Shown: positions 22,847 to 35,575 of the stretch, piece by piece
Position numbering within the stretch: position 1 is the stretch's first letter
Layout of the letters: each line of letters begins with the position of its first letter
From: Orientallactaga sibirica
Lineage: Eukaryota > Chordata > Mammalia > Rodentia > Dipodidae
NCBI GenBank assembly: GCA_036365145.1
Contig: JAEOAD010002231.1
Location: forward strand, 434,001-498,000
Reading direction: 5' to 3'
DNA length: 64,000 nucleotides
Program-made: the position numbers and the translations under genes
The notes under the pieces: generated by a model
Databases searched by the model: none
The model's input: only the letters and a program-made list of their open reading frames with translations
Told to the model about the DNA's origin: nothing

Positions 22847-23565
22847 GTGTTTATCTCCTTCAGCCTTTTTCTGGTGTCACGATGACCAAGAATGCTGTAC
22901 TCTTGCCCTTCCCCTGCATTACTCTATGGTTTCAGCTGGGGCCCTGGTGAGGTGTGATTAGCTTGTCCTCCCTGCAGGTTCGTTGTCCATCTGAGAAAGA
23001 TAAATTCTCCAACGGAGAGAAAAGTTAGTACTAGATAGATGGGATGGCCATAGATATTTTGGAGGGAACTTTATATGCGTAGGCCCTCTTCTCACCCACA
23101 TTTGGTGGTGTCTTGATCTTGGAGACTGAGCTCATTTTTGTACATGGTTTTAACTTATTTCCCAGTTCCAGCAATGTGTTCCATTTCACTGAGTGGATCT
23201 ATTAGCCAAATCAAGAGCAGTTGGTTACCCACCATGGCTGTGTGCCACAACTGCATTTGTTTGATCCAGAGATACAGAGGCTCCCAAAACCTCATCACTG
23301 AAGTAGAACTAAAATGATCCCAATGTGGCTCAGGGAAATTTGTGAAAGAGGGGTCGGAAAGAATGTTAGAGCCACAAGTTGGGGCATTATGCACAGAGAC
23401 CTGGCCTATCCCCCATAACTCTTGACTACCCTCACCATGCATGACCCACATTCACCATTAATGAGGGTCCCTTTGGAAGAGGGAGGACAGGGAGGAGGAT
23501 AATGGAGTCACCATTATGAATGTAAAATTAGAATAATATAAATTTAAAAATACTTTCCTAAAAAA
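22847..23565 (+). mobile_element. L1 3' end with 5' inversion (twin priming)
   Basis: The right part (23261-23565) is sense L1 3' end with an A-rich tail; it is the reverse complement of the 10870-11126 type sequence. The left part (22847-23260) is the adjoining upstream L1 sequence in inverted orientation, matching 11155-11560 directly. A perfect 14-nt duplication AAAGTAAAATATCT flanks it at 22833-22846 and 23566-23579. Confidence 0.9.
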
Positions 23566-23579
23566 AAAGTAAAATATCT

Positions 23580-24310
23580 TCTTGTAATGCTTGCCACCTG
23601 CAGCAGGAGAAGCTGGTATAAGATATCCAAGAGCAGCCCACAGGAAAAAAAAAAAAAAGGAAATCCTTACTTTTTACACCTTCAGAGGAGAGGCATCTCT
23701 AACTAGAGATAAGGCCTGCCTTTAGACTGCTATGTGCTAGGAGCTAGCAAGGCATTAGGTGGGATGTAAGATCATGTGTCAGGTTGCCTTGGGCCTGGGT
23801 GGCAGGAAGCTGATCCTGTTGTCCCAACCTGTGTCCTGATGGTCACATCATGGAGCCTGTTAGCTGTATTTGCTATTCCTGGGATGAAAGAGAAGCTGCA
23901 GAGAGGTGTGGCTGCTCCCCTCGACTGTAGAAGCATCTGACCTCTTAGAGCAACCAACAGCACCTGTGATCTAGCAGTCCATCCTGCTGGAAGCGTGCCA
24001 GGTGCCCTCATTCTTCCTGACTGACATTCATTCCATCAGCACTTTGTTCACACAACTACTGCCTTCCTGGACACTTTACCCTGGCTGATAGTTTGCTTGG
24101 ACTTGTTATAGGACATACAGGAAGAGATGATGCATGTAAATTCCCTGGTAATTCATCAGTAACAATTTCTAACGAAACTATTGAGAATTATAAGGAATTT
24201 TTGACTATGTTAAGCAGAAAATTAAAAGTTGTCATATTTATGTTTTTTGCTGATTTTTAAAAATGTATTGATTATATTGATGAAGATAAGCAGACGATTT
24301 TTTCAATATT
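23580..24310. other. Intron sequence, nothing recognised
   Basis: Contains a short A run at 23646-23658. I recognise no repeat or gene. Confidence 0.35.
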
Positions 24311-24314
24311 TTGT

Positions 24315-24400
24315 TCATCTTTTGTAGTGCTGTGAATTGAACCCAGAGCCTTGTACATATTAGATATGTATGCTACAGTGAGCAGTATCCTCAACCCTTA
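24315..24400 (-). mobile_element. ID-like SINE fragment
   Basis: GTAGTGCTGTGAATTGAACC followed by CAGAGCCTTGTACATATTAG is the antisense ID body; right end CAGTATCCTCAACCC. Confidence 0.7.
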
Positions 24401-24404
24401 TAAT

Positions 24405-25165
24405 GATTTTGAGTCCTTATTGAAGAACTATAACTAATGCTGTCTGTTATGTCATATACTACTAAGATGAATTAAATGAGATAAAAACATAAAATAACCA
24501 TTTTTTAAACATGTTTAAAAATGGTTTAATATTAATGACTCATCAGACATCCTACTAATTGACAAAAGCATCAATACAGTTGTATTTCTTGAATATAGCA
24601 TTGTGGTATATCATGAGAAATGTGGAAAGAATAAAAAATACATCTACGTGCTTGTGGTGAAAACACAAGGACTGGAATTCAGATCCCTAGTAATTGTGTA
24701 AAAATTCTGAGTATAGTAGCACACTCTTTCAATGCTCTAGCACTAGGGAGACACACAGGAGAATCCCCTGGGCTTGTGTACCTAAATTGGTACGTTCTGG
24801 GTTCGCCAAGTGACACTGTCTCAGAAAATAAGGTGTAGAAGCAATAGAAAAAGACACCCAATTCACATCTATTTCTGGCCTCTCTACACACATATGTACC
24901 CCACACAAACATACACAGGCAGACAAAGAAATTCTACAACAGAAATGGAAGCTACTAGCCCTGCTCCCCATTGTCCTCACTTACCTCCCCAGTGAACCTG
25001 CCATCATGCGTCATCGGCAACATGCGCTCAACACCGCTCTCCTGTCTTGCTTCTTTCTCCCTCTTGGTCTGGGAAATCTCAAGGCTACTTACACCAGTTC
25101 ACCCTCTACTTGATATCTACACTGCGTCCAGTTTCTGTGGATAGAGAAGCAGCCCCGGAGTAGCT
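24405..25165. other. Intron sequence, nothing recognised
   Basis: 24650-24960 holds overlapping short frames without a signature; no confident repeat. Confidence 0.3.
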
Positions 25166-25167
25166 GT

Positions 25168-25395
25168 TTTGTTTTTTTTTTGGGGGGGGGGGCGGGGGGA
25201 GACAGAGAGAGAGGGAGAGGAAGACAGATAGAGATGGGCGCGCAGGTAGCCTCTCAGCTGCTGTGAACGAAATTCAGATGCGTCTGCCCCCTTGTGGTCA
25301 AGTGCAGCATTGCTCCCTTGTGTCACTTTGCACCTGGCTAAACGTGGGACCTGGAGATTGGAACCAGCGTTCTTAGGCTTAGCAGGCAGCCCCCT
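25168..25395 (-). mobile_element. B2-like SINE, second form, 5'-truncated
   Basis: Poly-T and G tract (25171-25200), GA run, GTAGCCTCTCAGCTGCTGTG and CCCCCTTGTGGTCAAGTGCA. It stops after GGCTTAGCAGGCAG without the usual CATCTCTCCAGCCC end, so the tRNA-like head is missing. Confidence 0.85.
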
Positions 25396-25526
25396 GGTCT
25401 CTTTTATATCTCACAGACACTGGTCCTAAGAGGGTCTATAATGCTTTGTCCCAAATCTAGCCCCCATCTTCTTGGCTATTTCAAATCTTTTTTGCTTCTC
25501 AATCCTTCACTCTTATGATAACTTTT

Positions 25527-25765
25527 TTCTTTTTTAATTGTTTATTTGTATTTATTTATTTGAGAGCAACAGACAGAGAAAGGGGGGGGGGAGAGAGAGG
25601 GAGAGAATAGGTACACCAGGGCCTCCAGCCACTGCAAACGAACTCCATATGCATGCACCACCTTGTGCATCTGGCTTACGTGGGTACTGGGGAATCGAGC
25701 CTCAAACCGAGGTCCTTAGGCTTCACAGGCAAGTGCTTAACCACTAAGCCATCTCTCCAGCCCCT
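25527..25765 (-). mobile_element. B2-like SINE, first form
   Basis: TTTATTTATTTGAGAGCAAC, a G tract (25582-25590), GGCCTCCAGCCACTGCAAAC and the right end CTAAGCCATCTCTCCAGCCC. Near-consensus, so probably fairly young. Confidence 0.92.
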
Positions 25766-26371
25766 TTTTTTTCTTCTTTTAATCCTGAAGAAATTGGATC
25801 AATTAGAATATGACACCTAAACACTTCCCACCACATCAGCTAATTTGCCAAGCAAGATCTGGGCTGCCCTTTCTCCTCTTACCAGGGATCACCTATCCCT
25901 TCACTTGTGTGGTTGACTAAATCTTTCTGCTTAGTTCTAGTTCATTGGTCTTCCAGTTGCCTTTCTCTTATATCATCATTTTTTTCTCTGTCTTGGATAA
26001 TTCCATTGGCATAAAATTTAATGGCAAAATGCTTCTCATCATAATACAAAACATGATTCCTTGACCCCATACCTTTCACTAGTCAGTGTCTGTTGCTTTC
26101 TAGCACTAATTCCCTTTACAAGAAAATTCCAGAAAGACTTTTCCACACCGTTCAAATACTATTTTCCCATTTGCTCTTAAATCTTAGAAAGCTTGCATTT
26201 CTCCACTTCGTTGGACTGTTCTTCTCAAGGTCATTGGGTATCTACCTTCACCATGACAATTTCAGTCAGAATCTTGCTGGACCATATTCAGCCCATTTGA
26301 TGGAGCACTTTTTTCTTTTCCCTGCCTTTCTTTTCTGTACTCTTCTTTTCCTTTCCTTATATTAACTTAAC

Positions 26372-26512
26372 TTTTTAAAATAGTGTTTCACGCAGCTCGG
26401 GATGTCCTCAAACTCACTATGTAGCACAGAATGACTGTGAACTCTTGATCCTCCTGTCTCCATCTCCCAAGTGCTATGATTACAGACCTGTTCCACTGAT
26501 GCCTGGCTTGAT
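26372..26512 (-). mobile_element. Old B1-like SINE
   Basis: AGTGTTTCACGCAGCTCGGG, AAACTCACTATGTAGCACAG, CTCCCAAGTGCTATGATTAC and GATGCCTGGCTT follow the antisense B1 plan with much divergence. Confidence 0.7.
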
Positions 26513-26759
26513 TCCCACTTCTTGAAGCAATTTTCCTTGTCCATATTTCTGGATGTATGTCAGCTTCTTTTTAGGCCCTTCTCCCTCACTCTTCATTCCT
26601 CCTCTGCCTGCCTTGCTACCTGGTGTTTCTTCTTCACCATAGTCTCAAAATGGTGGAATGCCAGAATACTCAATCCTTGACTCACACTTCCCCGAACTTC
26701 CTCCCTTCCTTGCTTCTTTTTTCTTGTGGTGTGACCTCTATTATCTCCTCTTAATGTCT

Positions 26760-27515
26760 TCCACACAGTGAAGGACATCCCATTTCTTTAGCTGTCCAGT
26801 AAACCTTCAGGTCCTTCCCGGATCTTCCTCTTCTTTTCTCACACCCCACTTTCGATCTCTGCAGATCTCACACCAGAATCTGGCCACTTTTCATCTCACC
26901 CCCTACTGCTATCTTCCACAGTCCATCCTTAATGTTTTAGACTAGTACAGAAACCTCCTGACTTCTCCATGTGTCCACCATTGTCCTTGAAGGTGATTCT
27001 CACAACGTCTAGCACCCTCTTCAATGTGAATTCAAACTGTTGTTTTCTGTGTGAAACTTCCTTCTTGTGGCTATCTCATCTTGATTAAAAGCCAGCCAAG
27101 TACGTATCATGATTGGCACACTCTTGCTTTTTAAAAATTCTTTCTGTCCTCACTGTTACAGTCTAGATAGCCAGTTGATTCCTTGAACCCATTAAGCCCA
27201 GCTTTCCTTGTGGGGCATTTCCCCGCACGGTCCCCTTGGCATCTTCTGTGTTCAGAACACTCCCACAGCCACCCTGTTAAGTAGCACCCCCCCACACTGC
27301 CTTCTTCTGTAGCCTGCTTTTCCTTGATTATACTTTTTTTGTTTCATTGTTACCACCATCTGCCACATTATTTATAAACATTCCCTGAAAGCCTGCCTCC
27401 CCCACAAGAATGATAGCTGAGACTTAGTCTTATTTACTTTGTATATGTTCTTCCTAGTACCTGCAGAAGGCCCAGCACACTTCACAATTACTAAGTGAAT
27501 GAATAAATAAATGAT
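26760..27515 (+). mobile_element. L2-like ancient LINE 3' end
   Basis: The 27400-27515 part matches the L2 3' phrase: AGACTTAGTCTTATTTACTT, GTACCTGCAGAAGGCCCAGC, AGTGAATGAATAAATAAATG. Upstream C/T-rich sequence fits L2 but is weak. Confidence 0.55.
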
Positions 27516-27815
27516 CAACCTTGCTCCTCCTACTCCTGACAGACATCCACATCAGAGTGCCTTGAGGTTTGGGGTATCAACCCTTTCCTTTTTTCTCTCT
27601 GTACATGCAAGTCTGTGTCTGTCTTCACTTGCTCCGTGCTTCTAAGACATCACAGTAGAAATGACTCCTGATTTGCAAGGTTAGTATAACAAAGAGATGC
27701 ACCATTCATGAAGATCTGGGTGACTTATAGTAGCCAGTTATTGGTAGTAATATGATATAGCCCCAAACAGCTAGGTTACTAAATCACATATACTTGTGGA
27801 CTTGCAGCACCTCTC

Positions 27816-28057
27816 CTCCCCACTTTTTTTGAAAGAGTCAGAGTCAGAGAGAGAGAGCGAGGGATAAAGGGTGCACCAGCAGCCTCTCCGCCGCTGTGAA
27901 TGAATTCCAGATGCATGCGCCCCCTTGTGGGCAAGTGCGGCAATCACACCCTCACGTCACTTTGTGTCTGGCTAAACATGGGACCTGGAGAATCGAATGG
28001 GCATTCTTAGGCTTAGCAGGCAGGTGCCTTAACTGCTAAGCCATTTCTCCAGCCCTC
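27816..28057 (-). mobile_element. B2-like SINE, second form
   Basis: GAGAGAGAGCGAGGG, CACCAGCAGCCTCTCCGCCG, CGCCCCCTTGTGGGCAAGTG and right end AAGCCATTTCTCCAGCCC. Confidence 0.9.
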
Positions 28058-28059
28058 CT

Positions 28060-28436
28060 CCCCATTTTTAAAGTGGATTTTCTTTCTCATGGCTCTGCCA
28101 CACTAGAACAATAGCATTTTGTGACTCATTATGAATTAATTGACTCTGTGGGTATTAGAAGTCTACTCATGCATATTTATTAAGGCAAAATATCTAGGAC
28201 TAGAAAGAACAAAGTACATCCATCTTTTAGCACAAAACTTAGAAAATTGGAAGCACATAAATTTAATCAGGCTGGGAGATGGTTGTAAACTGATTTTAAG
28301 TATTTAGTCTAAACAATCAAAATAGCATACTTTTAAGGATGTTACTAAACTTACTACATAATTCATGTATAAAAAATAATAAAAATTGGTAGGCAATAAC
28401 TGTCTTGCAGTCTTTAAAGTGTATGTATTTTTATAG
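28060..28436. other. Intron sequence, nothing recognised
   Basis: AT-rich, no repeat or gene recognised. Confidence 0.35.
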
Positions 28437-28437
28437 T

Positions 28438-28583
28438 TCTGGAAGCTAAGCAGGGTCTACCCTCACATGCATTCCTTGTGTTATAGCCTATTCAATGTGT
28501 AGTCTCAGGGTGGCGTCATGGAGATCCTCCTACCTCTGCCTCCTGAGTGTTGGGATTAAAGCTGTGTGCCACCACACCTGGCC
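28438..28583 (-). mobile_element. B1 SINE, diverged left half
   Basis: The right half is clear: AGTCTCAGGGTGGCGTCATG, CTACCTCTGCCTCCTGAGTG, TTGGGATTAAAGCTGTGTGC, CACCACACCTGGCCC. The left half is degraded. Confidence 0.8.
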
Positions 28584-28687
28584 CTCAATGTATATTTGAT
28601 ACAAAGATAATTTATTCATACTTGAGTTACTATTCCCTAGTCTGTGCCATCCGTGGAAGATTTCAGCTCAAGTAAATACTGTCTTAA

Positions 28688-28903
28688 AAATGTGAGACCT
28701 GGGCTGGAGAGATAGCTTAGCAGTTAGGCACTTGCCTGATAAGCCTAAGGACCCATGTTCAACTCTCCAGATCTCATGTAAACCAAATGCAAAAAGCTGA
28801 GGCAAGTGCAAGGTCACAATGCCCAGTAGGTGGTGCAGGTGTCTGGAGCTTGATTGCAGTGGCTAAGGCCCTGGCATGCCAATCCTCTCTCTCTCAAAAA
28901 AAA
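28688..28903 (+). mobile_element. B2-like SINE, sense
   Basis: GGGCTGGAGAGATAGCTTAG start, GCCTGATAAGCCTAAGGACC, then GCAGTGGCTAAGGCCCTGGC and CTCTCTCTCAAAAAAAA tail. Confidence 0.9.
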
Positions 28904-28904
28904 T

Positions 28905-30095
28905 GTGAGACCCATTTATAGTCAAAGCATGATTCTTTGATTGACTCCATAAAATAACATTTCCCCAATTTCCTAATTAAATTGCCAGTTGAAGCAGACA
29001 CTGAAAGGGGCCTAACATTCCACATACCTGCAGAGCACTGACTGGCAATTTTGATTCCACTGTGAATCCTATGAAGAACGTTGACTACAGCGTAGATCTT
29101 CTGGAGAACTTTGGATCCATATTGACTTCAGGGCTCCATCCCTCATTGATCACATCAAAATGTATGAGAGTGAAGTTTGGATTTCAGGGCTTTACAATCT
29201 CCCAAGAATGCTTAGTAGACTTCTAGAGTTAAAAATAACTGGCATAAGAGTGAGTTATCTCCAGTTTGGATAGCACAGTTAGTGACTATGAAGAAAAATT
29301 TCTCTTGATGATGAAATATCTCAAAAAGTGTTCAGACAACTCTGTTCTCTGAAACCCCTTTTGAGACTCAGAAAATGACAACTAAAAACAGCATTGGATG
29401 TTCCTTTCCTCTAACATTCGAAGAATGTGAGAACAAGTGAAAGGGTAAAGAAAGATGAATAAAAAGGTAAGATCTTAGCATCCAACTTTCAGCTGAATAA
29501 GCCACTTAGGAACTTAGAAAATTTGTGGATTTGTTTTTTCAAAGTTTACAAAAAAAAAAAAAAAAAAAAACAAAAAAATAGCTTAGTTACAAAACCCCAG
29601 AATTTTGGTTTGCAAAAAAGCAAAGATTCCCAAAACTGTGCATAGCTAGTCTATGTGGAGCCAATCATTGGTGTTTGACTAAGTAACGTACCTGCCACCT
29701 TTTCCTAATCTAATCCACCCCTAAAAATGGTGATAGGGCATACACAAAGGGAAACTCACACCCTTGCTTTCTGAATTTAGTAAAGTATATTTGAATAGTT
29801 TTGCAGTATTTTTAAAGTAATTAAAATACCCTAAACTGGGAGAAGTTGAAAACTCGAATTCAAAATTATTGACCTGGATCTTTGAGTCAATGAATGTAAT
29901 GTGGAAAGAAATTAGCAACTTAATTAATTAAAGCTCTGTTTAAAGCTTCCTATAATGAGCTGATATTGAGTGATAATATGTCTTTGTAAGTAAGAAATAG
30001 ACCTACTGAAATTTTGAGAAGTATATAAAACTGTATAGGTAAAACAGTTCCCTATAATCCTATCATGAAATCATAACCACTTCTTTTCTTTCTTT
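28905..30095. other. Unique intron sequence with a 21-nt A run
   Basis: No repeat recognised apart from the A run at 29550-29570. Nothing coding seen. Confidence 0.35.
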
Positions 30096-30187
30096 AACCT
30101 TTCTTTTCTACTATCCTCTTTCTTTCCCCTCACCTTTTCTCCTCCCCTCCTTTCTTTTTTTCTTTCTTTCTTTATTTCTATCTATCT
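30096..30187. repeat. Pyrimidine-rich simple repeat
   Basis: TTTC, CCTT and CTAT repeats; most likely the expanded reversed tail of the L1 that follows at 30188. Confidence 0.75.
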
Positions 30188-31055
30188 ATCTTTTTATTGA
30201 CATCATCTTTAATTGTAGACAATATCCCATTGTACTTCCCTCCCTCCCTCTACTTTCCCCTTTGAAAGTTCATTCTCAATCATATCCCCTCCCCCTCTCA
30301 ATCAGTCTCTCTTTTCAGTTTGATGTCATGATCTTTTCCTGCTATTATGATGGTCTTGTGTAGGAAGTGTCAGGCACTGTGAGGTCATGGATATCCAGGC
30401 CATTTTGTGTCTGGAGGAGCACGTTGTAAGGAGTCCTACTCTTCCTTTAGCTCTTACATTCTTTCCACCCCCTCTTCTGCAATGGACCCTGAGCCTTGGA
30501 AGTTGGGTTTGAGATGTTTCGGTGCTGAGCACTCCTCTGTCCCTTCTTCTCAGCACAATGGTGCCTTCTGAGTCATCCCAAGGTTGCCACTATCTGAAAA
30601 GAGAAGCTTCTCTAACCAAAAGTGAGAGTAGCATTAATATATGGGTGTGGACATTAAGAGATGTGCTTACTGAGCAGTTTGGTGAGCATAGTATGTACAT
30701 TTAGTGAGACACAAGCAGACATTACACCCTTAGGGCTCATGACTACCCCTGTCATAGGTTTTTAGTATCAGTGATGTATTCCCTCCCATGGAGCAGGCCT
30801 CCAATCCAATAGAGAGCAGTTGGTTTCCCCCATAACAGACATGCCACTGTTGCACCATTGGCTCATTTGGCCTGGCTGGCCAAATTTAAAGCTTGCAGTG
30901 TTCACTGTTGAGTACCTTCACTGGTGTTTTCTCTCTCCCATTGAACTGCATGCAGTGTTGCTTTTTCCAACTTTCTGTCAGCTGGTCCACATGGAGGAGG
31001 CTTTCAGCTCAGCTCCTGCAGGTTTTCTCAGTGAACTTGCCACCCAAGTATGTTC
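30188..31055 (-). mobile_element. L1 3' region, antisense
   Basis: Reverse complement of an L1 3' end. 30190-30560 aligns by eye with the sense copy at 54978-55394 (shared TCAGCACAATG, CTTGGAAGTTGGGTTTGAG as diverged forms), and 30700-31055 aligns with 11340-11730 in the U6-L1 element (AGAGCAGTTGG, CACTGTTGCA). So the window holds several related L1 3' ends of different ages. No intact ORF2. Confidence 0.78.
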
Positions 31056-31059
31056 CCTT

Positions 31060-31425
31060 GCCTTTCTTTCCTCCTTTTTTCCTTTCTTTCTCTTTATTTT
31101 TTCTTTTTTATTTTATATAAGTTGGTTTATAATTTTGTCTGAATACTCATGTTTATACATTTTAAATTATATCCTAGGAAATATGTAATCTATACTTTAT
31201 GTACTATAATATACATCTATATAAATCATAGTTAAAATAACACTGCATTTTCAGTGTTCTAGAATTAGGAAATAATCAAGGATACAGTCAGATATTCATA
31301 CTGGAAGATGTAAACTTCATTTGCAGTAGTCAATATCTGAATAAACTTCAATGGAAAATTAGGCCAATAAATATTGATAATGTAAATTAATTCCTAAAGA
31401 TTATCTTATGCTTTCCATGTTATTT
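31060..31425. other. AT-rich intron sequence
   Basis: T-rich at 31068-31115, otherwise AT-rich; nothing recognised. Confidence 0.3.
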
Positions 31426-31427
31426 TT

Positions 31428-31742
31428 GGAGGGTGTGTTAACGTGTGTGAATGTGGGTGTGTGTGTACTACAGTATGCATGTGGAGATCAGAGGATAATT
31501 TTGAGGTGCCAGTTCTCAACTTCTACCTCATTTAAGATAGTCTCTTGTTCACCACTAAGTTCAGAAGGCTAGCTGGCCAGAAAGCTTCCAGCAAATTCTT
31601 CTGTCTCTGCCTCCCATCTTGTGGCAGGCACACAGGAATTACCATAACCTCTGGCTTTCATGTGGGCTCTGGGATCCAAACTGAGGTTCTCATGCTGATG
31701 CAGCAAGTACTTTATCCACCAAGCCATCTTCCAAACCTCTTG
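31428..31742 (-). mobile_element. GT-headed long SINE-like element
   Basis: GTGTGAATGTGGGTGTGTGT, GCATGTGGAGATCAGAGGAT, middle TAAGATAGTCTCTTGTTCAC, right end CCACCAAGCCATCTTCCAAA. Confidence 0.7.
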
Positions 31743-31894
31743 TACATGAAAATTTTAATGATAAAAGGTATTTGATAAAGTTTATTCTTATATTCCATTT
31801 ATGAACATTTACTCATAAGAGAAAAAACATAACATTGCTAGAATTGTTTTTAATTAATGAGGCAATGACTTGCTAGCCATCTATATACAAGTAA

Positions 31895-32142
31895 AACAAA
31901 TTTATTTTATTTTTAAATTATTTTTTATTTGAGAGAGCAAGAAAGAGGAAAGAGAGAGAGAGTATGGGTGTGGGCCTTCAGTTGCTGTGAACAAACTCCA
32001 CATGCATGTGCCCCCTTGTGGCGCACATGCAACATTTCATGCTTATGTCACTGTGTCTGGCTACCTGGGACCTGGAGGTGTGAACATGAGTTCTTAGGCT
32101 TTGCAAGCAAGTGCCTTAACTACTAAGTCATCTCTGCAGCCC
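31895..32142 (-). mobile_element. B2-like SINE
   Basis: TTATTTGAGAGAGCAAG, then TGTGCCCCCTTGTGGCGCAC and right end AAGTCATCTCTGCAGCCCC. It reads as a third variant, with GCTTATGTCACTGTGTCTGG, like the copy at 41981. Confidence 0.88.
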
Positions 32143-32144
32143 CA

Positions 32145-33365
32145 AATTTATATAATTATAAAAGAAATTTTCTAGATCTTGAATCAATTTTTATGTTCTA
32201 TACATTGAACCTAATAAAACCATCTACATATCCATTTTGTACCCTTTCTTTCTCAAACTTTTAAATGCCTGGTGGGTTTGAAAGGAATTATTTATTTTTC
32301 CTCTGCAGTAGAATATGGCTTTTCCTTGATAATATTAAATGCACCAAGGATTTACTATTCAAAAAACTGAATAATATTATGTGACTGAAGAGAAGGTAAT
32401 AATTATTAATATCTATCTTATATAATAGCATACAGGTAAAATAAATTATAAATAATGATTATTTCAGTTAAGTGTGTAAGATTCCTTGGCAGAAAGAGCA
32501 GCTTCCAGACACTGGGGATTGTTTAGTCTTTGCAAAGCCATTCTTTTGTAAACTTGCATAACCTTTAATGGTTTGTTCTTTCAATTGCTTGTCTCTAGTA
32601 TATAATTTACATATTAATTAATTTAAAAAATTAATCTGCATTCTGTGGAGCATTAAATTGAATTATTGGCATTGATCATATAGCCACTTGAAGTCAGCAT
32701 AATTTGCAAAATAATTTGACAAAATGTTCTCATTAGTTGAATAAAGATAGTCATAAATGAGAGAGAGACGGTTTTGTTCAAGATAGAAATTTGTTCCTTT
32801 TGTGTGGCACATGTAGGGTGGCAGGGATGTCTGTCCCCCTCCCCCTCTGCCATCTCTGGCTGCCTAAGCTCCATCTTTATTACGTTAGTAAGGTCCTCTT
32901 AAGGACAGATTACCTCTTCATATGGATATACATGGATATCCTTATTTTACAGTGAAAAGGAAGCCAAAAGAGCCCCTCTGGAATATTAGATTGAGAACCA
33001 TAACCACTCTAATGCTTATTTTAAAATATCTCTTTCAACTCTCTTAGGCCACTCAATATTTTCAGCTCATAGAAGTTCAGTAACCATTTTGGAAGTACCT
33101 TATAGTTCAGGAACTGGGATACTGGAGATGAAAATGTGTTGAAATTCACAGTGCAGATAGGGCAGACCAGACTCCTCCTTGCTGCTGTTACAAGTGCAGA
33201 TGCCTGGGCTCTGCTTGCTGGTGTGTACTCTAGGCTGGCACTCTGGAAAAGATATGATGGCTCTGTGACATGACTCTGCCTGGTGCTTAAGGACCATCCT
33301 GAAGTCACCAAGTTCCTTTGCTAGAGTCCTGGTTCTATTTTCACCTGAAAAAGACAATAAGCTGA
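32145..33365. other. Unique AT-rich intron sequence
   Basis: No repeat or gene recognised in about 1.2 kb. Confidence 0.35.
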
Positions 33366-33369
33366 TTTG

Positions 33370-33722
33370 GGAATGTGCTTGTGTGTGTACATGCATGTGT
33401 TCACATTCATGTGTATGTGGTGGTGCACATTTGTGTGCAGGTGCACTGGCACATATGGGTGAATGTGTGTGTGGAAGTCAGAGAAAATCCTTAGGTGCTC
33501 ATCCTTAGGAACTGTGTCCAACCTTTTTGAGACAGGATCTCCCATTGGCTAGGAACTCACCAATTATGCTACACTGGCTGGGGCTACCCCTGTGTCTGCA
33601 TTTGCAGTGCTAGGACTACACATACACATTACCCCTTTCAAATGTGGGTTATGAAAATTAGACTCGGATCCTCAAGCTTATAAGGCAAACACTTCACCAA
33701 CTGAGTTGTCTGCCCAACCTTC
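33370..33722 (-). mobile_element. GT-headed long SINE-like element, full length
   Basis: GT-rich head (33379-33475), GTGGAAGTCAGAGAAAATCC, TTTTTGAGACAGGATCTCCC, GCTAGGACTACACATACACA, right end CCAACTGAGTTGTCTGCCCA. About 350 bp. Confidence 0.75.
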
Positions 33723-33724
33723 TA

Positions 33725-35375
33725 GATTTGAGACTTCTTAAGAGACAAAGATATAAAAATAATCTCCAAATGATTTCCTTAAGTAGTGAGGGTTCCAAAC
33801 TATGAAACAAATTTTCTTTCATCTCAAGTCAATGAACTACATCTGAGTGTGAGCATGCGAAAATAATAGTGGTTGGTGGCCTGAGTTTTTTAAGGGCTAG
33901 TTTTTGAGCTCCTGAGGTCATCTCTCTGTACTTACCTTGAAGCAAAAGCAGCACTTTCATGAGTTGTCCGAGCAGTACTAATATTCACTCAAGCTTCTGT
34001 AGATGAAAGGATTTTACTTAAAATTGATCCCAGTAAAAATACATGTCTGTTATCCTATTCCATGTTTCAAAATAATACTACATTTTAAAACTATAGTATT
34101 TGTACTCCTGTCTATGCATGTGTTAAATAAGTATAAAAACAGCATTTGTCCAAAATGAAAGGGATGACAGAGTCACCATCCATTAAAAAGTATCATGTAG
34201 TGAAACTAATTGCCTCAGCTGGAAGTCCAAATGACTTTGTCGATTTAGAAAAGTGTGCTAGCACTTTCTGGCAACCATAATTGTGATAACAGCTCAACTA
34301 AGAATGGTGGATATTGCTCTTTAATTGCCTCAAGTAACACTGTATACTCCAGGGAGGAGAGTCTCATTGATCATGTGCCATTGTGGTTTATTTCACAAAA
34401 TGCTCAGCTTCCTTGTAATACTTTCTGTCTAATGTCGGCTACTGGCTAATTGTTTTCAGCCACACTCTTCTGATTAGCTCTTATAGTGGGCTCCTCCCTG
34501 ACTCTCTTCCTTTCCTTCCTTCCTAGGGGTACCTAGGTGGCCCTGGGGCATGTCCTCCTCTGCTGACAGAAAGAGAATGAGCAGGTTGAAGCCCTCAGTG
34601 TTCTCCCCTTCTGCATGTTGCTCCTGACTTCAGTAGTTCTGTTATTTCACTATTTGTCCTGGCATAGGTCCTGATTGTACTTGGTTCCGACTTTGATTTG
34701 TAGAAATATTTTGGTGATTTTTGTTGGGGAACCAAAGGCCCGTTTTGTAATTCCTTTTGAGGAAAATCAACTTTGGTTTTGTGGATGGTAATCATAATTT
34801 ATATGTGCCCATTTGGTGTGTGTTTTAGAAAATCCAAAACAATTAGCTCTTAGTAAGATTAGAAGATCCACTACCTATAAATGAGAATGGGCTACAAACT
34901 TATCCACTAGTGAAGGGATATGAACTCAGAAGCAGCCCGAGGAATTTCTGAAAGATTTCTTTTGGTAGTTGGGCTGTGCAAAGTCCTTGTCACCCAGTGT
35001 CTCAGCTATGAGGGAGGGAGTTTCTGAGGCATCCTTGACTGTGACCTTGGTCTGTTGTTCTGCCCTGCCCTCCTGCTGGGCAGCTGACATTGCCAGGCTC
35101 CCAGAAACTGCTGCTCAGTCACTTCCTTCTTTGGACCAAATGGCTCCCCCGTGATGACTACAGGGCTACAGTCTAGAGACCATTCTACAGGTAGTGAAGG
35201 TGTTGGCTGGTAAATAGCTGGCACATCGCATTGGATGACAGGACGGGATGATAGAGGTTGTCCTGGGATCTTATAAAGCTTGTTTTTGTATTGTGTAATC
35301 TGTGTCTTAGGGAAGAGATGTTAAAATTTACTGTGTCCATGTATCATTTCTCTAGCAAACCCCTCTTCCAAACAT
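33725..35375. other. Unique intron sequence
   Basis: About 1.65 kb with no recognised repeat; 34960-35220 is GC-richer with opposing short frames of no known family. Confidence 0.35.
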
Positions 35376-35377
35376 CT

Positions 35378-35450
35378 GCTTTCTTTTCTTTTCTTTTCTT
35401 TTTTTTCTTTTCCTTTAACCTTTTTCTTTCCTTTTCTTTTCTTTTCCTTC
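35378..35450. repeat. (TTTTC)n pyrimidine repeat
   Basis: Iterated CTTTT units on the + strand, imperfect. Confidence 0.85.
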
Positions 35451-35575
35451 AAATGCACCATTTCTTCTATCTATCTATCTCTTACCCTTCCATAGACCTA
35501 AAGTTCAAATCAGTGTTACATGGATCCTGCTGCCTGGTGCTCTATATTTTCAAATGTCTATATAAAAGTCAAGGT

